Both the position numbers and the translations under genes were made by a program. 18,098 nucleotides of DNA, from contig NW_014013229.1 of NCBI RefSeq assembly GCF_000611645.1, positions 10,218 to 28,315 on the forward strand, read 5' to 3'. The notes below the pieces were generated by a model. It had not been told where the DNA came from. It did not search any database and saw nothing but the letters and a program-made list of their open reading frames with translations. Positions 10,594 through 18,098 of the stretch are shown here, in pieces. The first letter of the stretch is position 1; the number at the start of each line of letters is the position of its first letter. The stretch is from Monoraphidium neglectum (Eukaryota; Chlorophyta; Chlorophyceae; Sphaeropleales; Selenastraceae).

Positions 10594-13500
10594 CCAGCCG
10601 CCGCCACCGCGCCGGAATTTTTTGGGGGTGGTCCGCAATCCTGGCAGCACCTCGTCAGCAGTGGGCCTCTCCGCGGCGCGCGCCAAGGAGGCAGCGACGT
10701 GGGCCAGCGGCGGCCTGGGCGGTGCGCCGGCCTGGGCCAGCCTCCAGGATGTTGCGCTCCAGCCGCAACACGCCGCCGCCGCCCACCAGGCGATGGCTGC
10801 GCTGTGCTTGGGCAGTGGCAGCGCAGGCGCAGGCGCAGGCATGGCACAGCACGCGGCAAAGCTGGCGCATGCGCTAGCGTCGGCGATTGAGGCAGCTGGT
10901 TCGGGTAGGCGTGCCTTTCTCGCCGGGTCGTGCAGGGTGCTGTGTGCCTGGGCGTGTTGGAGGCTCGTTTGCATCCTTGTTGCAATCCACCTTGTTATTG
11001 ACTGCATTATTACCAAAAGCCTCCAATCTACACCGTGATGCGCAGGGCCCCGTGTAGGCAGCAATGGCCACAAGGCGCTACTAGCGGCTGTGCGGCTGCT
11101 ACTCGCCTCAGCATGCCAGCAGCTGGCGCAGAGCACCCAGCCACATACGCACGCGGCGCCGTTCCCACCACCCGCTGCAGCTGCACGCGCGTGGTCGCTG
11201 TGTGTCGTGCGGCAGCTGCTGCAGCACCTGGCAGAGGGCAGCTGGGGGCCAGACGCGGACCCATCCGTGCAGCAAGCGGTGGTAGCGGCAGCATTGCATC
11301 TGGCCCTCAAGGTGGGCTGCGCTCCTATGCGGATACTGGAGGCTCAGCTGGGTGACGGCTTGTGCCCAAGCAACGTTTAGCTGCAGCATCAGCATGTGTT
11401 ATGTGATGCACGTCGTTCTATCACAGCCGTTACCATCCCGCTACTGCTTACCTGTCATTTTCCCCTGTCCCCGTCATGCATCTGCAGGCAGAATCCCAGA
11501 CCCTGCGCGCTGCGGCCCTGTCATTCCTGCCCGCCGCGGCGGCTCACGGCCTGCTGCTCCTGCCAGACCTGGTAGCGTTGGCCACGCTGCACGAGCCCGC
11601 GGTGGTGGCGGTGGCCAGGGAGCTGCGCCTGATGCTGATTGGCCCCGGCTTCGGCGGCGCTGTGGGTGGCGTGGTGCCGCCTGCAGACCCCTCTGCGCGG
11701 GTGGCCACGGGCACAGAGGCCGGCGGTGCGGCGGCGTGTGGGGGCGTTATCTTCGCGGGGCCTCATGCCCCGTGCTGGCTTCTGTGTGACGCAGACTTTG
11801 GAGAGGCCGCAGTCTTGCAGGCGCTGCAGAGTCAGCTGCGCACAGACCGCGCAGCCGAGGCCGCGGCGGCAGAGCTGCTGCCCGCCACCTGCTGCGGCCT
11901 GGTTGCTGCGGGGCTCAGAGGGGCAGGCGCAGCTGGCGCGGAAGCGCCACTGCAGGCAGCTGTGGGGGCTGAGCTCCTGGGCCCAGGCGCTCGGCATGCT
12001 GCCTGCTGCGCGGCGGCCGCGGCACTCGCCGCCCACGCGCCGCTGCGCACGCTGCTGCTGTCGGACGCCGCCGCGCTGTACCAAGGGATGTGGGCACCGC
12101 AGCCAATGGCTGGCATGGCCGCCGTGCTGGACGGGGCGCCCGCCAGTCCGGCACGCCCGTGGGCGCTGCCGCACCGCCTTGTGTTGCAGTCGCTGGCAGC
12201 GGGCGCGCTCCACGTGATGGCGCCAGCAGGCTGCTTGGTGCTGGAGCCCGCTGCGGCCCAGGGCCAGGGTCGTGGCGCCCAGAAGGGTGTCCTGCACGAC
12301 CCACACGCGCTGTCCTGGCGAATGCTCAGGGCCGCAGTGCCTGCGGAGCCGCCTGAGGGCTCGCCGCTGCGCTCGCCGGATGCCCCGGCGGCGCTGGGCT
12401 TGCTGGCCGCGTGCCGCATGGCGCGGCCTGGGTGGCTGGACGCAGCTTGGGCGGCGGCGTCATTGCAGCTTGACGAGGCGCAGCTGTCAGAGGCCCTGCG
12501 GCGCGACGGGCAGCACGCCAAGCAGGTGCGGGGGGAGCGCTCCCTGGACGCGCACTACCGTCCTTGGCATCCCGGCCGCCTTGGGGGCCGCGCAGCGCCC
12601 CGCACAGCGCGTTGTTGGACAACTTGGTGCGCCTGGACCGCAAATGCCATTGACATGCAATACTCTCCGTTCACGCTTGCCCTGGGGGGGGCCCACTGCT
12701 GAGGCTGCTTGCTGTTCCGCACGGTGGCCGCGGCTCACTTCTCGCAGGCGCTTGTGATGATGCGGCCCGGAGCCGGCGGCAGCTCCCGCGACCGTGCCCT
12801 GTGCGGCGCACTCCTGGCCTGCCTCTGGTCGGCAGCCAGTGGCGCCGCGGCGCCCACACGCGATGCCACGTCCGCGGCGCTGTGCCTTGCTGAGCTGGCG
12901 TCGGCAGCGGGGCGCGGCGCTGGTGACATGCTGCTGCAGCGCATCCAGGGGCTGCTCAAGGTTCGCAGGGGAGGGGACCCCGCTTAGGGTTTGCACTTTT
13001 GAGGTGGCAAGCATCAAACCCCAGCTACTAGGGAGGGCATGGGTTTCAGGGGTAATCAAGCCTTGGGGCTGGGAGCGAGAGGGAGTCGAGAATTGCAGGA
13101 TGCAGGCCTAAGCTAGTGGCGTGCCGCTAGGGTGCTGCAGCTAGTGGCGTGCCGCTGGGGCACTACCAGACCTGCCGCGCCACATGGCAGACAAGTCAAT
13201 TCGCAGGCTGAGACCCCATCACCTCCGCCGATTTTCAGGACGCTGGCGGCAGCTGGCTGCTGGGGCACGAGAGCCTTTCGCGGGTGCTGGGTCGCCTGGA
13301 GCCCTGCCGCGTTGCCGCGGCCGCGTCGGCTGCCGCCGCTGGCCGAGACCTTGGCGCAGGGGCAGAGCGTGAGGCAGCGACAGGTGCACGGCCCTTTGCG
13401 CTGGAGGCGGCCCTGGGGTCCGCGTGCCTGGTGCTGCTGGTGAGGAGCCCGGTGCAGCGGCAGCGCGACTTTGCGGCGGCGACAGTGCACCAGCTGGCGC

Positions 13501-14696
13501 GCCTGGCAGAGGCACTGCGCCGTGCGCCGCCGCCGCTGGCTGGCTGCGCGCGGCGCGACTCAAGAAGCGCAGGGGCAAGGGATGCCTGCGGCAGCAACGC
13601 CGGCACAGCGGGCGATCACTGGCGCGGCAGCATGGCCGACGACGGTGGCGGTGCGTCCTCCCCGGGCCCAAGCAGCCCGCCACCTCTGGCTGGTGGGGCT
13701 GTGTCTGCCGCTGAACGGCGCACGTCTGCTGCCTCTGAAGGCTCCGGCGGCGGCACACCCGCAACTGAGCCCGCACCTTCCTCGCGCCAGAGGCGCTTCG
13801 GCGGCGGCTTTGGTGCAGCCTCTCGCACGCGCCAGGCCGCAGCCCCCGCGCCCTCTGCAGCAGCCGCGGCCGCCGCAGTCCTTGAAGCGCCAGGCGACGC
13901 GGCCCTTGGTGTTGGCTGCGCAGCGCTTTTGCAGGTGTCAGCATGGCAGCGGCTGCTGGTGCTGCTGCCGCTGCTGCCGACAGTGCGGGCGGACCGCGAG
14001 GGCGAGATGCGCGCTCAGCTTGCAAGTGCGCTCGTGGCGCTGCTCGCAGCGCCGCACCTGCAGCCTGAGGCGCTGGTACTGGACGGCGCCGCGAGTGGCA
14101 CAGACACAGAGGTGGCCAGCGCCGCAACGGCGGCGGTGGCCGCAGCGGCCCGCAGCGTGGGCCAGTCGCTGGTGTCACGGCTGCAGCACGTGCTTGGGGC
14201 ACTGCTGAGCGGCTCCTGGGCGGGCTGGCTGCGCGGCAGCAACAAGCGGCTGCGTGAGGTCCCTGCGTACGGCGGCACGGCGCACCTGTGGGCAGCCCTC
14301 GACGGCCTGCCGCAGCACAGGCTGCCGGACGCGCTGCGTGCACGCATCCGTGCCGCGTTGCCTCTGCCGCCCGAGCCCGCACCGCTGCTGCTGCCAGAGC
14401 CGCTTGCCGGCGCACCAGCCCTAGCAGCCGCTGACGACATGGACGACAGCGGCGGCCCCGGCAGCGGCGGCGAGCGGCTGCTGTCCTTGGCGCGCCGCTG
14501 GGACCCCTGGACGCCACTGCAGCCCTTGGCCGCTGGGCCACCAGCTATTGGTGCAGTAAGCAGTGCAGGCGTTGGGTCAGCCTCCCTGCATGGCCCCGTT
14601 GCGCCAGCAGTGTTGCTGTTGGCGGGCTGCGTGAAGCGGCGTGGCGGGGCGCTGGCATACGCGGGTGGTCACGATGACGACGATTGTGTCCTCTGA
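5066..14696 (+). CDS. MED12: Mediator complex subunit 12 (MED12), plant-like, about ten exons
   Basis: MED12 is a large subunit of the Mediator kinase module (with CDK8, cyclin C and MED13) and links regulators to RNA polymerase II. Predicted exons: 5066-5146, 5349-5507, 5749-5981, 6129-7336 (or -7264), 8088-10904, 11058-11311, 11488-12525, a poorly resolved piece near 12596-12640, 12704 (or 12748)-12960, and 13239-14696; about 2,500 codons. Matches to remembered plant MED12: LGPPDYWP at residues 17-24; CPEDSLDPSTLAGGY in exon 2; ELPALL..ISLPRAVWFAK at about 160-180; the helical RQHWAYALRLACYSLG..VLEWCLAQL; SGLLSPPQYLAAVV and HRRVLRQLHPQLPLFDDL in exon 5; ITQLRRWEQVVFGRHVAVAI; and a C-terminus with DPWTPLQPLA, GCVKRRGGALAYAGG and an acid tail, like the plant end. 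Low-complexity Gln and Ala runs interrupt conserved blocks. The N-terminus before LGPPD is shorter than in land plants as I recall them. Identity is confident; the exon 7-9 junctions are not. Confidence 0.85.
6241..6273 (+). repeat. CAG x11 in MED12 exon 4 (poly-Gln)
   Basis: Eleven perfect CAG units follow a CAA codon and are read as twelve Gln. They sit right after the conserved AVWFAK block of MED12, in a linker of Pro, Gln and His, so length variation would probably be tolerated. Confidence 0.9.
7632..7676. repeat. (GT)n microsatellite
   Basis: About 22 uninterrupted GT units inside MED12 intron 4. It is the first of three simple tracts in that intron. Confidence 0.95.
7743..7799. repeat. 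Alternating TG/CG tract, potential Z-DNA
   Basis: 57 bp alternate strictly between pyrimidine and purine. It starts as TG with CG and GCGCGC steps and continues as about 18 GT units. GC steps within GT runs favour the left-handed helix under supercoiling. Intronic in MED12. Confidence 0.9.
7845..7863. repeat. (GA)n tract
   Basis: Roughly nine GA units in a longer purine-rich stretch (about 7837-7891) of MED12 intron 4, just downstream of the GT tracts. Purine strand is the coding strand. Confidence 0.9.
8909..8957 (+). repeat. GCA/CAG run in MED12 exon 5, read as poly-Ala
   Basis: A near-perfect CAG-type run interrupted by two ACA codons. In the MED12 frame it is read GCA, giving an Ala/Thr run after the conserved FDDLEALDGL block. 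The same repeat is read as Gln in exon 4 and further on in exon 5, so different frames of the same triplet are used within one protein. Confidence 0.9.
10532..10587 (+). repeat. Two CAG runs in MED12 exon 5 (poly-Gln)
   Basis: Five CAG units at 10532-10546 and, after a short LLGQA spacer, a CAG run to 10587 encode QQQQQ and QQQQQQQQQ. They form a Pro/Gln-rich linker between conserved helical parts of MED12. Confidence 0.9.
13112..13156. repeat. Tandem direct repeat in MED12 intron, 17 bp, period 28
   Basis: GCTAGTGGCGTGCCGCT occurs at 13112-13128 and again at 13140-13156. The flanking bases (GGG after each copy, with one mismatch) suggest a local duplication of about 28 bp. It lies in the intron at 12961-13238, before the acceptor ATTTTCAG. 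Confidence 0.85.
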
Positions 14697-15258
14697 TGAC
14701 ACCATGCTTGCACCGTGGCCACACACGCGCAGCACTCTATCGTATCTCTGAGTGCCTGTTGTTGGGGTGTGGATGCAGGTGGCAGCTGGGCCCTTGTCGA
14801 CGGAGTTCATTTGTAGTCGCAGGGTGACACATAGTCCATAGATCCATCTAGACAGTAATGAGCGGCTCAGGGCTGACTGTCGCGCGAATCTCACAGCACT
14901 GCTGCGCAGGGAAAAGTGGAGCACAAACAATCACACCTAACAACACTTTCGATCGTCAAGGGGGGGGGTCAAAGAGCGACTCGATCAGAGGGCGAGAGCA
15001 TACCGTGACCTTGCCCACAACAGCATACATGCATTTGGCTTGGAATGTGCAAATGAACAAGATCAGGGTCTTTTCGAATAATCTACCAAGGGTAGCTCTG
15101 AAGCGGCGAGGCGGAGGGGGGGGGCAAAGACAGGAACTCTAGGTTTCAGCGGGTGACACCCATGATGATTACTGTGATTGATGCCAATATCGTAAACGAG
15201 CCGTGCCAGCAGCAATTCCTATTGGGAGCAGCCTCACGCGGATCAAGCAGCAGCTGCA

Positions 15259-15263
15259 TGTAA
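15259..15263 (+). promoter_or_regulatory. Candidate poly(A) signal for MED12
   Basis: This is the first forward TGTAA I find after the MED12 stop, about 560 bp downstream. A second is at 16096-16100. A 3' UTR of this length is common in green algae, but a chance occurrence is possible. Confidence 0.35.
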
Positions 15264-15525
15264 GTAGACTCCCTGTGAAATGAGTCAAGCCAGCCTATCC
15301 AATACTTCTCTGCGCGCAAGGAAGCCCGTAAAGCCTTCGAAACGTCTATAGGAGGGTTCTGGGATGTCCAGCAGGCGTATGACCTAGGCAGGGGGGCACA
15401 TCAGGCACTTATTAGAATAAAGGCACCCCCCAGATCACGAATTCCTTTGGTGTCCACAGCGGCTGTCCGGACTGTTTGACTTGGCCCAGCATTACCAGAC
15501 CTGCAGCAGGAGTCGCAGCAACATT

Positions 15526-15627
<102 letters not shown>

Positions 15628-16125
15628 TGCAGGGCAGCTGCATTGGCACAACAGCGAATGCGACGGGGCGACGTGCTGTGATTGGGTGGTGGTTGCTGTT
15701 ATCACACAAGGTGAACAGCGGCAAGGGACGCGAGAGGTTTCACAGCAAGGTGGGGCTAGGTCGACAACGTTGCATAATACATCCCTCGTCCTTGTCGCGC
15801 TCAACAGTTGCTTGACCTTGCCAGACAGTACCGTACAAGAAAGACACCTTGTCAAGCCACGCAGGGATCAGGGCTGCTGCTGCAGAGGCCAAAACTGCAG
15901 GCGGAACATTACAGGGTCTGCTGGAAGGTCGCACTCACGTCCGGACTAGCCAGGAGCTCACAGGTGATGTAGAGCCTACGACTGTTGTGCCATCGCAAAC
16001 CTTAAAGAATATACTGCAACACGGGGGAGTAATGAGGCTCCCTACGCAGGCGGCAGCTACCGCCCAGTTGCTCTGCACATCCAGGCCGAACACAGTGTAA
16101 GGGATGCAGCAGGGCAAACAAACAA

Positions 16126-16130
16126 ACACA

Positions 16131-16162
<32 letters not shown>

Positions 16163-16172
16163 TACACACACA

Positions 16173-16209
<37 letters not shown>
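16126..16209. repeat. Compound (CA)n(CT)n microsatellite
   Basis: A CA tract with two CATACA interruptions (16126-16174) changes directly into about 17 CT units (16175-16209). An AAAC-rich stretch precedes it. On the minus strand it reads (AG)n(TG)n and lies just beyond the AP2 gene's candidate poly(A) signal. Confidence 0.95.
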
Positions 16210-16212
<3 letters not shown>

Positions 16213-16243
16213 AAGGCGGGTGACAGAATGCATGCGAAGGTCT

Positions 16244-16248
16244 GATTA
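16244..16248 (-). promoter_or_regulatory. Poly(A) signal TGTAA of the AP2 gene
   Basis: TTACA on the plus strand is TGTAA on the minus strand, 49 nt past the TAG stop of the AP2 gene. The distance and motif fit a chlorophyte 3' end. The compound microsatellite begins about 35 bp further downstream. Confidence 0.6.
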
Positions 16249-16296
16249 CAAAGAATGGTGCGAACGGCCAGATCCAACGCAGCGGCTGAAGCTGAG

Positions 16297-18000
16297 CTAG
16301 AGCTGCGGCGGGGCGCGCGGCGGCACCCGAACTTGGGCTCGCTGCACCAGCACGACCCGGGCCCGCCCCTGCTGGCCCTCCTCCTGCTCCGCCTCCTGAG
16401 CCGCCCGTGCAGCGTCTGCGGCCGCAGAGGCGGCTGCCACGGCCTCTTGCACCGCCCTGAGAGCCTCCAAGGGTGTGCCGTTGCCGCCACTGGGCACCAG
16501 CAGCTGCGGGGCCTCCGTGACCACGCCGAGTCCTGACACCGTGCCCTGCTCTGCCTGGCTGTACAGCTGCTGTTGCCAGCGCTCCTGCATATCCACAGGG
16601 CCATCGCCTTGCTGCTGCTGCCGCTGTTGGTCATCACTTGGTGCATCCAACAGCTTCTGCTGCTGCTGCTGCTCCTGCTCCTGTTCCTGCTCCTCCTGCT
16701 GCTGCTGGTGCTGCTGCTGGCTCCCATTCAGTCCTTGGCTCACACGTCGCCGCTTGTTCCTCGCCCCGCTTTCCTCGTCGTCGTCGTCGTCATCGCCGCC
16801 CCACTCGCTCTCAGGCTCTGGTGTGGTGGAGCCGGCACGTGCAGCGGCGCCCGTGGTAGCGCCTGAGGAAGGGACAGGGCGAGCGCGCGTCGAAGCCTGC
16901 TTGCGCCCCTCGGTGCGCAGCGCCTCAATCAACTCGTCCTGGTGTGGTGGGTGTGACGTGAAGGGCGGGAGTGCGGCGAAGGTGAGGCGGGCTGTCGCGT
17001 TGGCTGCTTTGGCGAGGACTTTGGATGAGACTGGGGTTGGGCGGGTGTGAAGGCAGGGGCCGACCAGGTGGGAGCAGGGCAGCCATGACCACACCCATTA
17101 GCGTCGGTGTCACGGCTGTGACACCGGGCGGCCTTCAAGGGGTTGAGGCGTAGGTGCATTTGCGTTGCGCTCCAAATTGTCCCCGCTGCCATGATGGAGT
17201 CAATTGGGACGCTCAAGCACACGCGTGTGCACCCGAACGCCGCCCGCCCCTGCCCCACCAGGCGCCCCACCTGTGTGACCCCTGCAAGCCAGGGCAAATC
17301 CTCCGCGTACTGGCTGACGTCAAAGTTTGTCACTCCCGCCTTGGTGGCCGGCCCAGCGCCATGCATCTCCACCCACAGCATCATGCGGTCGTAGGCGCGG
17401 GCAGCGTCCTCCTCGCGGTCAAAGCAGCCTGCACGGCAGCAGTGTGCGTCAAGAGTGTGCTGGTACAAGTGCAGAGGCAGTGTGTGCGTGTTTGCACGCA
17501 TGTGTCCGCATGTGCGCGTGGGTGCGAAGGGGGAGGAGCGCACACCTGCGGTATGTGCAATGACAGGCATGCATCTTACGTGTGTCTTGGCAACCAATGG
17601 ATTATGATAATGTGCTTTGCAACGTGAAAAGCAGGCACCGCTTGTAGCACCCTCGCAAGACAATCATATTCCACGCAGCCAGCTTTGCAACAATCCCCAA
17701 GAAAGGACCTTCTTGGCATGACTGGGGCATCCTCCAGTTTTTTGCAGCCCCAGACCCCTCGCCCTACACTGATGCGCCCTCCTGCGTGCCGCATCCCCTT
17801 GTCACCCCCCAAAACTCACCCAGGCTGGTGGGCTTGCCTGAGCGCCGAAACTGCGCCTCCCAGCGCCGCGTGGGGAACGTCTGGTGCACGCCACGGAAGC
17901 GGCTGGTGAAAGTGCGGCCCGACGCAACGCCCGGCTTGCTGTAGCGCCCGCCCGCCTTGGCGCGCTGCCCGATGCCCTCCAGCAGGTCAGCGCCCTCGCG
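16297..18000 (-). CDS. AP2/ERF-domain transcription factor, 3' part (5' end outside window)
   Basis: Predicted exons on the minus strand are 18000-17820, 17428-17271 and 16938-16297; together 326 codons with agreeing phases (1, then 0) and a TAG stop. The AP2 domain is split by an intron: SRFRGVHQTFPTRRWEAQFR and SGKPTSLG in the first exon; CFDREEDAARAYD, then VTNFDVSQY and AEDLP, in the second. These are the YRG element with its WEA strand and the RAYD helix, about residues 33-96 of the window product. This domain binds DNA. The third exon opens with DELIEALRTEGRKQ and continues with a DDDDDDEE acidic patch, a basic NKRRR possible nuclear signal, poly-Gln/Glu, and a Gln/Ala/Arg tail without known domains. 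The acceptor at 18001 (CCCCCCAG) indicates more exons beyond the right edge, so further AP2 domains could exist. Target genes are unknown. Confidence 0.82.
16655..16720 (-). repeat. Gln/Glu-rich CAG-type tract in the AP2 gene
   Basis: On the minus strand this imperfect CAG/GAG run encodes alternating Gln blocks and Glu-Gln pairs in the last exon, between the NKRRR basic patch and the C-terminal tail. It is typical of activation-type low-complexity regions. Confidence 0.85.
17105..17126. repeat. Perfect inverted repeat, 9-bp arms, 4-nt loop
   Basis: CGGTGTCAC (17105-17113) and GTGACACCG (17118-17126) are exact complements around GGCT. It is inside the AP2-gene intron 16939-17270, so it could fold in the pre-mRNA. 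The half-site TGTCAC/GTGACA also resembles a dyad binding site. Confidence 0.8.
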
Positions 18001-18030
18001 CTGGGGGGCAGGGGCGGGGCCACACGTGAT

Positions 18031-18098
18031 GGAGGGAGGGAGGGAGCGGGCCGACATTAGGAAATGGAAGGGAGAGGGAGAGGGAGAGGGAGAGGGAG
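18031..18098. repeat. GGGA and (GGGAGA)n simple repeats at the right edge
   Basis: Four GGGA units at about 18031-18046 are followed by a (GGGAGA)n hexanucleotide repeat from 18070 to the last base. On the minus strand they form the pyrimidine-rich end of the intron just before the AP2 exon at 18000. The repeat runs off the window, so its full length is unknown. Confidence 0.9.

Noticed and set aside
10360..11310. 316-codon open frame on the minus strand
   Set aside because: Crosses a well-phased MED12 intron and has poly-Cys from CAG tracts; an antisense shadow.
13219..14541. 440-codon open frame on the minus strand
   Set aside because: Mirror of MED12's last exon, extremely Arg/Ala-rich, no motifs, no splice logic. 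The forward frame matches the plant MED12 C-terminus.

Overview
The window looks like nuclear DNA from a green alga (Chlorophyta). It is GC-rich and all genes are split by short introns (about 120-820 bp). Most donors begin GTG and most acceptors are CAG. Pentamers TGTAA, the usual chlorophyte polyadenylation signal, lie downstream of several stop codons. CAG/GCA, (GT)n, (GA)n and (CA)n(CT)n microsatellites are frequent. The recognisable proteins resemble their land-plant counterparts. The genus cannot be told from this sequence alone. There are no bacterial operons, rRNA, tRNA, transposon or CRISPR features that I can support.

Layout. (1) 215-2566 (+): four-exon gene for an armadillo-repeat-like protein of about 481 aa, not assignable to a named family member. 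(2) 2759-4542 (-): six-exon gene for a ZNF830/CCDC16-like protein of 358 aa, convergent with the first gene. The family's C-terminal half is clear, but the expected N-terminal zinc finger is not readable. (3) 4543-5065: short region between two divergent genes, a candidate shared promoter. (4) 5066-14696 (+): a roughly ten-exon gene of about 2,500 codons for the Mediator kinase-module subunit MED12, recognised from its N-terminus to its plant-like C-terminus. Gln and Ala tracts are encoded by CAG runs, and one large intron is filled with (GT)n/(GA)n repeats. (5) 14697-16243: gene-poor convergent region with a pure 34-unit CAG tract and a (CA)n(CT)n tract. (6) 16297-18000 and beyond the right edge (-): 3' part of an AP2/ERF-domain transcription factor gene with acidic and poly-Gln regions.

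Three of the four genes point to nuclear gene expression: transcription initiation control (MED12), DNA-binding regulation (AP2) and splicing (ZNF830-like). I see no evidence that they form one pathway beyond proximity, and I did not find a clearly new multi-gene system. All exon junctions were chosen by eye from splice motifs, reading-phase agreement and remembered family motifs. No alignment or search was run. Where the phases closed to an intact reading frame (armadillo, ZNF830-like, AP2 genes) the models are fairly firm. In MED12 two spots remain ambiguous: the donor of intron 4 and the junctions between 12485 and 12747.
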